A stretch of DNA of 64,000 nt from Rhodobacteraceae bacterium Araon29 (GCA_039640505.1 CP046865.1:2409501-2473500), one strand, 5' to 3'. Shown: positions 36,501 through 45,488, counted from the stretch's first letter. The notes: a model not told the origin generated them from the sequence alone. Translations and numbers: made by a program.

Positions 36501-36840
36501 GATTTATTGCCATTCGGTTCAGTAAAATTGGACCCGGCGCTTTACTGGAAGTGACTTTAATGTCTTTTAACCCCAAGCTGGGCTGCCAACTCTCATCCAA
36601 GGTTATAAATGCTCTTTCAAAACTCACACTTAAGTCAGAAAGCGACGCATCAATTTGGTTGCTAACAAATGTTTCCGCCCAAGCTGGAAGCTCAACCTCA
36701 CGGTTGTGAAGTAAAATGATAAAAAGCACAGCAGTAAAAAAGCCCGATGTGAGTACTGCAACAAATATTGTGAGTATTCGTCGCAAAAACGGTGGAAGCA
36801 CCGCAAGCCCCCTCCATAATCTGCTTGAATTTTTCACCAT
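33559..36840 (-). CDS. AsmA-like/DUF3971 (YhdP-type) membrane-anchored protein
   Basis: A 1093-residue protein with an N-terminal signal-anchor helix (about residues 18-45), a long beta-rich periplasmic region of DUF3971/AsmA type, and a C-terminal AsmA-like domain (VLRVTDIKLQKMPLLAELLNAM). YhdP/TamB-type proteins bridge inner and outer membranes and are linked to phospholipid transport. The gene is AT-richer than its neighbours. It diverges from bcp across a 77-base gap. Confidence 0.8.
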   Translation of the reverse strand: MVKNSSRLWRGLAVLPPFLRRILTIFVAVLTSGFFTAVLFIILLHNREVELPAWAETFVSNQIDASLSDLSVSFERAFITLDESWQPSLGLKDIKVTSSKAPGPILLNRMAINLSLARALEGSFRIRTVQVDGVFVTLFRDQSGAVTAQFGDFDSQFEKTPTASDLISTVDTFLLQQALSSFHSLDARGITLEYIDRRSNRRWAVDGARFNIKKTDDKLVARADMALLTGGADVATLETSFEHVIGENESLFELSFIDMPAETISSQLPALAWLGALRAPISGALRGGFNNSGSLGRINANVQISNGALQPSSESRAILFDAASAYFTYDTDKALLNFDDVVISSRDLSLSAQGYAILEPNDDWPTGLFGQFEFSDIRVNPDGQLAAPVTLDHGIMDFRLLLEPFELQVKQFFAEDTGRDVAVRGAATLRADEQGWSAKVDAEAPRAMSHDVLAYWPPNFKPKSRNWVKQNIKTAVLKDIRYSMRLKEGEPPRTDLGYSYHDAEIRILKTLPSIKSGSGQFSLANNRLVTKLTTATFVPQNGEPVDLSGSHLVIPDVRIKPAPAVAEIRAKGSLTSALTTLNYPPMKALDRLDFATDSVGGQAEIKARIEFPVMRGAPPEQIRYTASAVINNAISNQIVPNQTLSAKVVNVQVDNDALQIDALAEIRGISFDTAFRMGMGENAAKIPAILNSKILLSMDLIEAFSIPLPKGLLSGSSPADLTVEFNKDADPEFFVSSDLFGSTLSIDRLNWRKPKKSQAQFELTGTLSKNIKVDRFALRGAGLVMDAVVEIDGQNQFKALTFSKFAISDQLNVSGMLDANGDIKISGGTLNLPEFLDSESETLNNPKTEFDLEVTLDTIKISKNNALHQFTGKFTNGTTLAGEFRANLNERAPFGGEVRPNNGNIRIKAGSNDAGQFLIALDVLERAQGGRLLLTLDQRDTAGEMDGVLRVTDIKLQKMPLLAELLNAMSIVGLLDQLTGPGVIMNEIDAVFRITDDQIIVQSASALGPSMGITLDGYYNLESKTFDMQGFFSPLYLVNGIGSILSRKGEGFFGFGFNLEGTTDRPRFIINPLSAITPTILRDLFRRPPPKLE

Positions 36841-36917
36841 TTCGTTGGCCTTGGCACTTTTTTCAATTTACGGCGCTCTATCATACTGCGATAGTGCGTT
36901 ACCGAGAGGAGAGCTCT

Positions 36918-37379
36918 ATGTCAAACTTGCCCTACCCTGCCCCAGATGTACAGTTGCCACGCGATGGGGGAGCGACCATAAATTTGGCCGATTTTCAGCC
37001 ATCAGCAGTGGTATTGTTTTTCTACCCGCGTGACAACACGAGTGGGTGCACAAAAGAAGCCCAAGCTTTTTCTGCCCTGAAAGCTGATTTTGAAAAAATT
37101 GGAGTACATGTGGTTGGCATATCCAAAGACAGCGTTAAAAGTCATGATAAGTTTGTTGAAAAACAGAATCTTACAATTCCCTTACTGTCAGATGAAAATG
37201 ACAATGTGTCTGAGACATTTGGAGTCTGGAAAGAAAAATCAATGTATGGGAAAACCTATTTTGGTATTGAACGGTCAACGTTTTTGATCAATGGGCAAGG
37301 CAAGATTGTGCAAGAGTGGCGAAAAGTAAAGGTCACCGGTCATGCCGAGAACGTTTTAGAAGCAGCAAAATCACTTTAA
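36918..37379 (+). CDS. bcp: Thioredoxin-dependent peroxiredoxin, Bcp type
   Basis: A 153-residue peroxiredoxin; the start is ATG 36918 after GAGAGGAGAG, not the longer frame from 36792. The peroxidatic motif is FYPRDNTSGCTKEA. The resolving cysteine found five residues later in E. coli BCP is absent (CTKEAQAF), so this is a one-Cys-like or differently resolved member. It reduces hydroperoxides in the cytoplasm. The DUF455 gene follows 16 bases downstream. Confidence 0.9.
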   Translation: MSNLPYPAPDVQLPRDGGATINLADFQPSAVVLFFYPRDNTSGCTKEAQAFSALKADFEKIGVHVVGISKDSVKSHDKFVEKQNLTIPLLSDENDNVSETFGVWKEKSMYGKTYFGIERSTFLINGQGKIVQEWRKVKVTGHAENVLEAAKSL

Positions 37380-37395
37380 ACCTTCAGGGATAAAA

Positions 37396-38235
37396 ATGAA
37401 CACGAGCGACCTGTCTTTGGCTGAGATGGCCGTAGAGGTTTTGACCACGGCCGACGGCAAAGCCAAAACAGACCTTTCATTACGTCATGCTGAAACATGG
37501 CGGCAGGCTCGAGACGGCAAAAATTCGATTGCTATCGGAACCGCAGCCCCGCCGCTGCACCCGGCAAGGCCAGAGCACCCCCAACTTCTGTCTCCAAGGG
37601 ATGTACCAAAACGCAAACCTGGATCTGTTGAGGGGCGCACAGCACTTCTTCATGCTGTTGCGCACATAGAGTTAAACGCCGTGGACCTCCATTGGGATAT
37701 AATCGCGCGTTTCAGTCACGTGCCATTGCCACTTGGATTTTTTGACGACTGGGTAAAGGCGGCAGCAGAAGAAAGCAAACACTTCAAACTGGTCAGTTCC
37801 TGCCTTGAGGAAATGGACAGTTATTATGGCGCCTTGCCAGCACATGCAGGCATGTGGCGCGCAGCCGAAGATACAAAATCCGACCTTCTCGGGCGCTTGG
37901 CCGTGGTACCAATGGTATTAGAAGCCCGAGGGCTAGATGTGACGCCAAATATGATTGAAGTTTTCCGCAGAGCAAAAGCGGATAAGGCTGTCACTGCACT
38001 TGAGGTTATTTATAGCGAAGAGGTATCTCATGTCGCTTATGGCTCAAAGTGGTTTAATTTCATGTGTGGGCGCGATAACTTGGACCCAAAAGAAGTTTTC
38101 CACAATTTGGTCAGAAAATACTTCAAGGGTAACCTCAAGCCTCCTTTCAACGAAGAAAAGCGGGCTGATGCTGGCTTGCCGCCAGACTTTTATTGGCCTC
38201 TGGCCGAAGACTTAAAACCGGCTCATTTTTCATAA
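37396..38235 (+). CDS. DUF455 ferritin-like protein
   Basis: A 279-residue helical protein with a probable di-iron site: HIELNAVDLHWD, EESKHFKL and EVIYSEEVSHVAYG provide the Glu and Glu-x-x-His pairs typical of ferritin-like carboxylate-bridged iron proteins. The family is conserved in alphaproteobacteria but its reaction is unknown; relationship to MiaE-type hydroxylases has been suggested by fold. It is probably co-transcribed with bcp, which hints at oxidative or oxygen chemistry. Confidence 0.85.
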   Translation: MNTSDLSLAEMAVEVLTTADGKAKTDLSLRHAETWRQARDGKNSIAIGTAAPPLHPARPEHPQLLSPRDVPKRKPGSVEGRTALLHAVAHIELNAVDLHWDIIARFSHVPLPLGFFDDWVKAAAEESKHFKLVSSCLEEMDSYYGALPAHAGMWRAAEDTKSDLLGRLAVVPMVLEARGLDVTPNMIEVFRRAKADKAVTALEVIYSEEVSHVAYGSKWFNFMCGRDNLDPKEVFHNLVRKYFKGNLKPPFNEEKRADAGLPPDFYWPLAEDLKPAHFS

Positions 38236-38317
38236 TAATTTATGTAGTCGTTGCATGAGAACAATTTTGCCAACTTAGAGCCCACCCCAGAAAAGCGCTT
38301 GCACCCAAGATCAGTGA

Positions 38318-39685
38318 TTGTTAGCTATTTTGTCTAAAGAAATCCAATGGGATGTATTGGGGAACAGGTCGTTGAACGTTCGGCTGTCAGAAAAATTAGA
38401 CACCTTCTGGGAGCGCTTTTTCCCCGAGCGTAAAGTGTATCTGCGTTCAAGAAACAATACGCTCTTTTTCAGGTTGCGATCGACCACGCAAGCGATTTTA
38501 TTTTTCTGCTTGGCCCTTATTTTAGCATGGACAATACTGGCAACTTCTATTTTTTTGATGGACTCGCTGGGCGCAGGAAGTTTTAGAGAACAGGCCATTC
38601 TAGATCAGCATAGCTATCAAAACCGGCTCAAAACAATTTCAAACGAAAGAGATTTGCGATCAGATGAAACCAAAACTGCCCATCGCAAATTTGATCTTGC
38701 CTTGCGCGAGGTTGCTGGGATGCAGTCTCAATTACTTGCATTGGAAGTGCGCCGGCGTGAATTAGCGGTCAGCATGGAAACAGTCCGAGGAAAACTGCAA
38801 AAATCGCTTAAAGCCCGCCGAACTGCCGAAGCTGAAATTCGCCGTCTCTCTGAAACCGGCGATGTCTCAAACACAACCGATGATATTTATCAAGACGACA
38901 ATGTTGGCTCACAAACAATTGATTTTCTCAATACGGCATTGAAGGAAACCACCGCAGAGCGGGACTTGATGACGATGCAGGCAGATTTAGCCCAACAGCA
39001 AGTCGAAGAAATCGATCTTGAAATGCGATTAATGGAAGAGAGGAACGACCAAATTTTCCGTCAAATTGAAGAAGCAATGATTATTTCAGTGCAACCTTTG
39101 GAAAAAATGTTCCGATCAGCGGGGATGAACCCAAAAGCGATTTTAGAAGCCGTCCGGCGTGGCTACTCTGGGTACGGCGGCCCGTTTATGCAACCAAGCG
39201 AAAAAAATGCGCAGATGAGTTTTGAAGAGCAACGAGCTAGTAAAATTCTATCTGACTTGGGGACACTAAATATATATCGGATTGCTATTGAAAAAGTACC
39301 ACTTGCACACCCTATTAAGGACAAACATAGATTCACGTCCGGGTTTGGGCCCCGGTGGGGCCGCATGCACAATGGATTAGATTTTGCCGCGCCGCACGGC
39401 ACCCCCATTTATGCTTCTGCCGATGGCGTAGTGATTTTTGCAGGTCGGCAATCTGCCTATGGACGTTTGATAAAAATCAAGCATGACTTTGGCTACGAAA
39501 CCCGCTATGCTCACCTTTCAAAAATCCGCGTGAAAAATGGCCAAAGGGTCTCGCGCGGCGAGAGGATTGGTGATATGGGAAATACTGGACGCTCAACAGG
39601 AACCCATTTACACTATGAAATCCGGTCAAATGGAAAAGCTGTTAACCCGATGAACTATATCAAGGCTGCAAAAGATGTTTTCTAA
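38318..39685 (+). CDS. M23-family membrane-anchored peptidoglycan endopeptidase
   Basis: About 455 residues (the true start could be TTG at 38372). One transmembrane helix near residues 52-80 is followed by a coiled-coil region (about 105-260) and a C-terminal LytM domain. The zinc site is complete: HNGLDF (about residue 350), YAHLSKI and HLHYEI (about 431), so it should cleave peptide cross-links in peptidoglycan. It overlaps the bactofilin gene by 11 bp; M23-bactofilin pairs are known in cell-shape control. Confidence 0.9.
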   Translation: MLAILSKEIQWDVLGNRSLNVRLSEKLDTFWERFFPERKVYLRSRNNTLFFRLRSTTQAILFFCLALILAWTILATSIFLMDSLGAGSFREQAILDQHSYQNRLKTISNERDLRSDETKTAHRKFDLALREVAGMQSQLLALEVRRRELAVSMETVRGKLQKSLKARRTAEAEIRRLSETGDVSNTTDDIYQDDNVGSQTIDFLNTALKETTAERDLMTMQADLAQQQVEEIDLEMRLMEERNDQIFRQIEEAMIISVQPLEKMFRSAGMNPKAILEAVRRGYSGYGGPFMQPSEKNAQMSFEEQRASKILSDLGTLNIYRIAIEKVPLAHPIKDKHRFTSGFGPRWGRMHNGLDFAAPHGTPIYASADGVVIFAGRQSAYGRLIKIKHDFGYETRYAHLSKIRVKNGQRVSRGERIGDMGNTGRSTGTHLHYEIRSNGKAVNPMNYIKAAKDVF

Positions 39686-40175
39686 AAGTAAAATAAACGA
39701 CCCCGCACAAACAGATACGGATGCTGCTACACCGGCATCTTCGCCCGAGACATCAAAGTCGTCAGATAGCGGCGAGTACAAAGCCAAGTCTCCAAAGGCT
39801 AAACCGCCGGCGTCAATTCTTTCTTCAGATTTGCACATCACAGGAAACTTGAAAACCACCGGTGATATTCAAGTTGAAGGTACTGTAGAAGGTGACATCC
39901 GAGCCCACCTTTTGACAATTGGTGAAAGTGCTACGATCAAAGGCGAAGTTATCGCGGATGATGTGGTTATAAACGGACGCATTGTTGGTCGCGTACGAGG
40001 ATTGAAAGTGCGCTTAACGGCAACAGCGCGGGTTGAAGGCGATATCATTCATAAAACTATCGCAATTGAGTCTGGTGCTCATTTTGAGGGCTCAGTGCAA
40101 CGGCAAGATGACCCGCTTACCAAAGGCGCACGCAGCAAGCCAGTGCCCGGGTCTGCGGCTGCGCCGAAAGCCTAA
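39675..40175 (+). CDS. Bactofilin (polymer-forming cytoskeletal protein)
   Basis: A 166-residue protein with a disordered Ser/Lys/Pro-rich N-terminus (about 50 residues), the beta-helical bactofilin core (SDLHITGNLKTTGDIQVEG to GSVQRQDD) and a short Pro/Ala tail. Bactofilins polymerise without nucleotide at the inner face of the membrane and recruit cell-wall enzymes. The 11-bp overlap with the M23 peptidase gene supports a shared function. Confidence 0.93.
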   Translation: MFSKSKINDPAQTDTDAATPASSPETSKSSDSGEYKAKSPKAKPPASILSSDLHITGNLKTTGDIQVEGTVEGDIRAHLLTIGESATIKGEVIADDVVINGRIVGRVRGLKVRLTATARVEGDIIHKTIAIESGAHFEGSVQRQDDPLTKGARSKPVPGSAAAPKA

Positions 40176-40210
40176 TCAACCAACTCTTCGGGGTGTCTTT
40201 GACATTGGCA

Positions 40211-40639
40211 TCAAGGCTTCGCTTTTTGCGGGATGGCATAAGTCATCGTGGCGCGCGCGACAGGCTCTGACGTACCTTCTGAATGAATTAAGACATCCCC
40301 GACAGCCAAACTTCGACCAAGCTTTAACAATGTGCAGCTAGCAATAATATCCCGACCGCCGACTGGCTTTCGCATGAAATCGAGCGAACACCCAGTTGTG
40401 ACCGCTAGGGGTTCCGGACCAATCATTGCCATAATGGCCATGTAGACCGATACATCAGCAAGGCTGAACATGCTGGGGCCAGAAACTGTGCCCCCGGGGC
40501 GTAAATGTTTATCTTGAATATTGAGTTTTACCTTTAGGTGGCGCTCAGCCAACTCAAGAATAGTAAACTCACCTTTAATTTGGGGAAATACCTGCTCTAA
40601 GTACTCAATCAGAGTAGTTGACGTAAAATGTAACATCAT
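40211..40639 (-). CDS. PaaI-type hotdog thioesterase
   Basis: A 142-residue hotdog-fold protein: GTVSGPSMFSLADVSVYMAI is the acyl-CoA-binding helix with the usual Gly-Ser/Asp arrangement, followed by TTGCSLDFMRKP. It probably hydrolyses acyl-CoA or phenylacetyl-CoA-type thioesters. It is divergent from an enoyl-CoA hydratase-like gene, which fits acyl-CoA metabolism; the substrate is unknown. Confidence 0.82.
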   Translation of the reverse strand: MMLHFTSTTLIEYLEQVFPQIKGEFTILELAERHLKVKLNIQDKHLRPGGTVSGPSMFSLADVSVYMAIMAMIGPEPLAVTTGCSLDFMRKPVGGRDIIASCTLLKLGRSLAVGDVLIHSEGTSEPVARATMTYAIPQKAKP

Positions 40640-40696
40640 CCTTTTCCTTATATTTTATTTACTCTAAGGTTTCACCTAAACAGGGTGGAGAGCAAG

Positions 40697-41482
40697 ATGA
40701 CTTTGTTGGAACGTCACGACACAAATGCAATAGCGCATCTAAAAATGAATGCGCCAGAAAAGTTGAACGCTTTGTCAGAGGAGATGCTCAGCGCGCTTCA
40801 AAGTCAATTCGATAGTTTGCAAAATGATCGCCATGTTCGGGCTGTAATCCTGTCAGGAGCCGGGAAAGCATTTTGCGCCGGTCATGATCTTAAAGAAATG
40901 ACTGCGGGTCGGCAGGCAGAAGACGGCGGCAAAGCCTACTTCATAGAGCTCTTCCAAAAATGCGCCCGAATGATGACTTCAATCCAAAAGCTTCCTCAAC
41001 CTGTGATCGCCCAAGTGCACGGCATTGCCACCGCTGCCGGATGCCAAATGGTGGCCAGTTGCGATATGGCTGTGGCGGCAGATAACACTCGCTTTGGTGT
41101 AAATGGCGTTAATATCGGTCTGTTCTGTTCCACACCTATGGTTGCACTTTCTCGTAATATTCCTCGAAAGCAAGCCTTTGAAATGCTGACCACAGGCCAA
41201 TTTATTAATGCCGAACGTGCTCGCGAGTTGGGTTTGGTCAATCGCATTGCAAGTGAAGATGACCTGCAAGCTGCCACAGCTGAACTTGCAGAAACAGTGG
41301 CTAGCAAACTGGCCGTGGCCGTGAAAATCGGCAAAGAAGCCTTTTATAACCAGTTGCAGATGCCCATATCAGACGCCTATGACTACACTGGCAGCGTGAT
41401 GGCTGAAAATATGCTGTTTCGTGATACTGAAGAGGGCATCAGCGCCTTTATTGAAAAGCGGGATCCAAACTGGGAGCAGTAA
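40697..41482 (+). CDS. Enoyl-CoA hydratase/isomerase family protein (ECHDC3-like)
   Basis: A 261-residue crotonase with the oxyanion-hole segments FCAGHDLKEMT and HGIATAAGCQMVASCDMAVA. The start is ATG 40697, with GGTGGAG six bases upstream. In the two stretches where hydratases carry catalytic Glu, this protein has AAGCQ and VNIGLFCSTPMVALS, so hydratase activity is doubtful; ECHDC3-type proteins share this. It may be a different crotonase reaction, such as thioester hydrolysis. Confidence 0.82.
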   Translation: MTLLERHDTNAIAHLKMNAPEKLNALSEEMLSALQSQFDSLQNDRHVRAVILSGAGKAFCAGHDLKEMTAGRQAEDGGKAYFIELFQKCARMMTSIQKLPQPVIAQVHGIATAAGCQMVASCDMAVAADNTRFGVNGVNIGLFCSTPMVALSRNIPRKQAFEMLTTGQFINAERARELGLVNRIASEDDLQAATAELAETVASKLAVAVKIGKEAFYNQLQMPISDAYDYTGSVMAENMLFRDTEEGISAFIEKRDPNWEQ

Positions 41483-41547
41483 AAATATTGTTTGAGAAGT
41501 ACTCTTAAGCTTTTAAGATCGCACCGGTTAAGAAGGCCACTTCAGCC

Positions 41548-43329
41548 CTATTCTGGGAGCCCTGCAAGTTTAATACCCTCAATTAAGTTTTCTTTTAGGA
41601 ACTCATTCATTTCAGGCACGACTTTCCGGTAATCTTCTAGCGTTTTAATCTCTGGTCTCGCTTTTTGGTACTTGGCCAACCAGATCTTGCTTTCTTCGAT
41701 TTGCCCATCCGAAGCCAAGACAGCAGCCTTGAACCCAAAAAGCCTATCAAGCGGTGCAGTTTCAATACATCTGTCAATGGATATAATGGCACTGGCCCAA
41801 TCTTTTTTTCCGATATGGCAGAATACCAGCCAACTTTCTAATTCACCTCTTGAAACTGGATCAATTTCCATTGCTCTTTTGATAACTTCTATCGCTTGAT
41901 CAAAGTCACCTTCACGCTGAAGCTGTATAGAATACATTTCAAGCGAACGCGGGTGGTTGGGGTTTGATTCAAGCGCTTTTTTGATGAATTCAACCATTCT
42001 TTCAGGGTCTTGTTTGAGATAAAAAGAAATTCCCTTCAAGCTGATGGCATCAGGATTATTTGGATCTAAGCTATAGCCTCTTTCACAATGTTCAAAGAAT
42101 CTTTTCTCATTCTCAGAGCGCTCAGATGCCAATTGGGGAATGAAAATAAAATCAATCATACAGGATGCAATGACCAAATGTGGTTCGCTGAAACTTGCGT
42201 CTATTTCGATTGCCTTTTCACAATGAGAAACTGCCTTTCTCTTAAAATCAAATTGGCTTTCAAGCTCTTTAACTTCTTTGGATTTATTTAAAAATGCCAA
42301 ACCTTGTAAGTATTGGTCCCAGGAGCTGAGATTGATATTTTTCCTATTATTAAGGCGTTTAAGCTCATTCGCTTTAAGTGCGGGGGAAATAAAAACAGCG
42401 ACCTTTTGGGATACTTCGTCTTGTATTTCAAAAATATCTTCTAAAGACCTATCCCAATTTTGTGACCATATCTGGGTATCGTCTTCCACGTTGATTAACT
42501 TTGCATTTATCCGAACTTTATTGCCGCCTTTTCTGACGCTACCTACGACAAGATAACGGGCACCCAATTCATCGGCAATTTGCTTGGTCGGATCTTTTGA
42601 TCCTTTATAAGCAGAAGTTGAATTACTTGAAATTACAGGAAATGTTTTCCACTGGGACAAATGAGAAATTATATCTTCTGTAATACCGTCTGCGAAATAT
42701 TCCTGTTCTGGGTCATTGCTTAAATTGCTAAATGGAAGAACCGCGATCGTCGGCGGTTGATTGAGTTGCTCACTCGAGCGTTCAGCAACATCAAGCTGTC
42801 TTTCTTCAAGACCCAAATCTGCCATATCAAAGGCATGAAGAACGGTGTTTTTGACCTTTTGTTCGCCAAGATCGTTGAAGACCAGATCAACTTTTGTATT
42901 TACAAAATCAATGATGCTTTTTGAAAGGCAAACACCGCCAGGTTGACTTAAGGCTTCTAAACGGGCGGCTAAATTAACCCCTTCCCCATATAGATTATCA
43001 CCCTCTACGATTACATCGCCCATGTTGATACCGATACGGAAAGTCATCTGTGCCTCAGGCAAAACATTTTGATTTCTTTCTTTGACCAGTTTTTGAAATT
43101 CCTTAGCGCAGATCACAGCAGACACCGCACTTTGGAACTCCGCCAGCACTGAATCGCCTGCAGTATTGAAAATACGTCCACCGTGCTCTTCAAATAGATT
43201 ATTTAAAATTTCACGGCACGACCGAAAACTGCGCAGAGTTTCATCTTCGTTTTTTTCCATCAATTTACTAAAACTGACAGCGTCTGTCACAAATATGACG
43301 GCTATTTTTCGTTCGATATCATTCTGCAT
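41548..43329 (-). CDS. Class III adenylate/guanylate cyclase with TolB-like and TPR domains
   Basis: A 593-residue protein: cyclase domain (about residues 8-170) with both metal Asp residues (VTDAVSFSKLM, NTAGDSVLAEF) and the NLAARLEAL transition-state Asn/Arg, so it is probably active; a middle TolB/FlgO-like domain (about 195-320; IAVLPFSNLSNDPEQEYFADG); and C-terminal TPR repeats (about 350-590). This architecture is common in alphaproteobacteria. There is no transmembrane helix. The gene is visibly AT-richer than its surroundings. Confidence 0.87.
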   Translation of the reverse strand: MQNDIERKIAVIFVTDAVSFSKLMEKNEDETLRSFRSCREILNNLFEEHGGRIFNTAGDSVLAEFQSAVSAVICAKEFQKLVKERNQNVLPEAQMTFRIGINMGDVIVEGDNLYGEGVNLAARLEALSQPGGVCLSKSIIDFVNTKVDLVFNDLGEQKVKNTVLHAFDMADLGLEERQLDVAERSSEQLNQPPTIAVLPFSNLSNDPEQEYFADGITEDIISHLSQWKTFPVISSNSTSAYKGSKDPTKQIADELGARYLVVGSVRKGGNKVRINAKLINVEDDTQIWSQNWDRSLEDIFEIQDEVSQKVAVFISPALKANELKRLNNRKNINLSSWDQYLQGLAFLNKSKEVKELESQFDFKRKAVSHCEKAIEIDASFSEPHLVIASCMIDFIFIPQLASERSENEKRFFEHCERGYSLDPNNPDAISLKGISFYLKQDPERMVEFIKKALESNPNHPRSLEMYSIQLQREGDFDQAIEVIKRAMEIDPVSRGELESWLVFCHIGKKDWASAIISIDRCIETAPLDRLFGFKAAVLASDGQIEESKIWLAKYQKARPEIKTLEDYRKVVPEMNEFLKENLIEGIKLAGLPE

Positions 43330-43663
43330 TTTCTTGCAACAACTTTTCTATAGTGAGTGCTCAAAAGTTAAAAAACGTTACTTTTTATATGGAAAGATAT
43401 CAATCTGATTTATTTACGTTTCGTAAAAGTAGTGGGTGCAGGTTTCTATGATGCAATTTTGCGTCAAAGCATCTGCAAATTTTCGCATAAGGATCATAAA
43501 AAATTGGTGAAAATTTTAAAACTATGGAGCCTGAGTTCTGGCGCCCAAATTTGTTATTGCCGACTGTGTAATTTTCTAATCCTTGAAAACGCCCGGTTAT
43601 AGCGTCACACTTAACCAATGAATTGTCGATATGGTGGTGGTTCCAAATGCAGCATAAAGTAAA
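43330..43663. other. 334-base gap without a recognisable gene
   Basis: AT-rich spacer between the divergent cyclase and MFS genes; it should hold their promoters. Only weak dyads are visible (GATGC/GCATC arms 14 bases apart near 43450-43473). No small ORF with a ribosome site was found. Confidence 0.5.
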
Positions 43664-44851
43664 TTGACAGCCCTTGTCTGCTTGGTATCCGTGTTGGCAA
43701 TGCTCAGCTTTGCGCTTTGGCCAGTTTTTTTGACAGAACTTGGCGTCATTTGGAAGCTAAATAATACTGAAATGGGGATAATCGGCGGTGCCTATTTTTT
43801 TGGCTATGTTATCGCGACTCCGTTTTTGGTTAGTTCGACAGACTTTTGGGATGCAAAAAAAGTATTTATCACGGGCAGCTTAATCAGTTTTGTGGGATGC
43901 TGTGCATTTTCCACTTTTGCAAACGGATTTTGGAGCGCCTTGATTATCTGGGGCATTATTGGGGCCGGGCTTGCTGGGACCTACATGCCAGGCCTGCAGA
44001 TATTAAATGCGCGGCTTGAAAGCGACATGAGAGTTAAGGTGGTCCCTTGGTACACTTCGTGCTTTGGCATAGGCACGGGGCTGTCCTATTACTTCATGAG
44101 CTATAATTTGACGAATTTCGATGCGCAAACAGCCGCAGCATTGGCCGCATTAGGACCCTTATCAGCGGCCCTGCTTACTTTATTTTTTATTCCTTCGAAA
44201 AACATCGATACTGACCATTGCCCAAAGCGAAAATTGATCAACTTCCGGCCCGCTTTATCCAAACACAAAACGGTTGCCTATATTTTCTGTTACGGAGCAC
44301 ATAATTTTGAACTTTTTGCATTTCGATCATGGATCTTTGCATTATTGATTTTTCTACAATCGCAGAATAGCGGTCTTTTTTCGGTCAACAGCGCCGGGGC
44401 GCTGGTCACGATCATGACCCTTATTGGGGTTATCGTGTCCATCCTCGGTGCCAAGCTTTGCCTTCACTTTGACCGCAATCAAGTGATTGGAGTGATCGGT
44501 TTAGGTGCAACTTTTTTGGCCATTTTCTCTGCTCTGATCCTAAAAGGTCCGCTCTGGCCTGCGATCTTGCTGCTCTTGCTATACTACGTAGCGATTATGA
44601 TGGATTCAGGTGCCCTTACAGCAGGCGTAGTCAAAGAAAGTGATGACCAAAACCGTGGATCTATTCTGGCAGCCTATTCCATGTTCGGTTTTGTCGGCTC
44701 GATCATTGGGCCACCGATGGTTGGATTTGTTTTGGATTGGAGTGGCGGTCTGGAAAGCTATACGGCTTGGAAGTGGGGTCTTGTTGCAATGGCGGCTGGA
44801 TCTTTTGCCGTGTTCATTGTTCAAAACACGCTCTCCAAAACTAACCGTTAG
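43664..44851 (+). CDS. MFS transporter
   Basis: A 395-residue major facilitator, 12 helices, with the first helix starting directly at the N-terminus (TALVCLVSVLAML). The start is TTG 43664: an in-frame TAA lies at 43655-43657, and later ATG codons would cut helix 1. The ribosome site is weak. CynX/NNP-like features (YFFGYVIATPFLV, GPPMVGFVLDW) suggest import or export of a small organic anion; the substrate is unknown. Convergent with the Lrp-type regulator gene. Confidence 0.8.
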   Translation: MTALVCLVSVLAMLSFALWPVFLTELGVIWKLNNTEMGIIGGAYFFGYVIATPFLVSSTDFWDAKKVFITGSLISFVGCCAFSTFANGFWSALIIWGIIGAGLAGTYMPGLQILNARLESDMRVKVVPWYTSCFGIGTGLSYYFMSYNLTNFDAQTAAALAALGPLSAALLTLFFIPSKNIDTDHCPKRKLINFRPALSKHKTVAYIFCYGAHNFELFAFRSWIFALLIFLQSQNSGLFSVNSAGALVTIMTLIGVIVSILGAKLCLHFDRNQVIGVIGLGATFLAIFSALILKGPLWPAILLLLLYYVAIMMDSGALTAGVVKESDDQNRGSILAAYSMFGFVGSIIGPPMVGFVLDWSGGLESYTAWKWGLVAMAAGSFAVFIVQNTLSKTNR

Positions 44852-44871
44852 CCTTTTTACAAGGCGCAATC

Positions 44872-45342
44872 TTAGCTTAGATTAAGAGGCAGCATCGTCG
44901 TTGATTTGATCTCTTCCATGCTGAGCAGAGCTGTCACATTATGCACTCTTACTTCTGAGATCAGCGCTTGATAAAATGTATCATAGGCGCGGGCGTTTCT
45001 GACGCGAACTTTCAAAATATAGTCAATATCACCGGCCAACCGATGGGCCTCTTGAACTTCGGGACGGTCCCGAAGTGCTTTCAGAAATTGCGACTGCCAT
45101 GCAGCATCATGTTCGCTGGTACGAATTAAAACAAAAAAGCAGGCTTCGAACCCAAGCGTTTCGGCATCCAAAACAACAGTGCTTTGTCCAATAACGCCTG
45201 CTTCGCGAAGTTTACGAATCCTGTTCCAAACAGGGGTCTTGGACGAACTGACTTTCTTGGCAATTTCGTCCAATGATTGACTGGCATCACTTTGCAACTC
45301 GATGAGAATTTTCCGATCCGTTTCATCTATTCGAACTGACAT
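44872..45342 (-). CDS. Lrp/AsnC-family transcriptional regulator
   Basis: About 156 residues: N-terminal winged HTH (IDETDRKILIELQSDASQSLDEIAKKV and WNRIRKLREAGVI) and a C-terminal RAM ligand domain (about 75-150). ATG 45342 is preferred over a TTG at 45348 because GGGGA is correctly spaced for it. Divergent from cysG and the sulfite-reduction operon, so it is the likely regulator of sulfur assimilation here, possibly sensing a sulfur amino acid. Confidence 0.87.
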   Translation of the reverse strand: MSVRIDETDRKILIELQSDASQSLDEIAKKVSSSKTPVWNRIRKLREAGVIGQSTVVLDAETLGFEACFFVLIRTSEHDAAWQSQFLKALRDRPEVQEAHRLAGDIDYILKVRVRNARAYDTFYQALISEVRVHNVTALLSMEEIKSTTMLPLNLS

Positions 45343-45434
45343 TTCCAATTCCCCTTCGTGCTTGGAACAAATCTGCTTATTTCCACCTATTTTAGAATTT
45401 AATTCCTTATTTGGCGGTCATACTGGCTATTACA

Positions 45435-45448
45435 AGGGAATATTTCCT
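45435..45448. promoter_or_regulatory. Imperfect dyad between lrp-type gene and cysG
   Basis: AGGGAATATTTCCT is a 14-bp dyad with one mismatched pair, in the 146-base divergent gap. Its A/T-rich centre and position fit an Lrp-family site; a second pair of arms, TTCCAA/TTGGAA, flanks the regulator's ribosome site. Confidence 0.35.
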
Positions 45449-45488
45449 ATATTAGAGGAAGAGTCAACTTGAACTGCGGGATGCCAAT

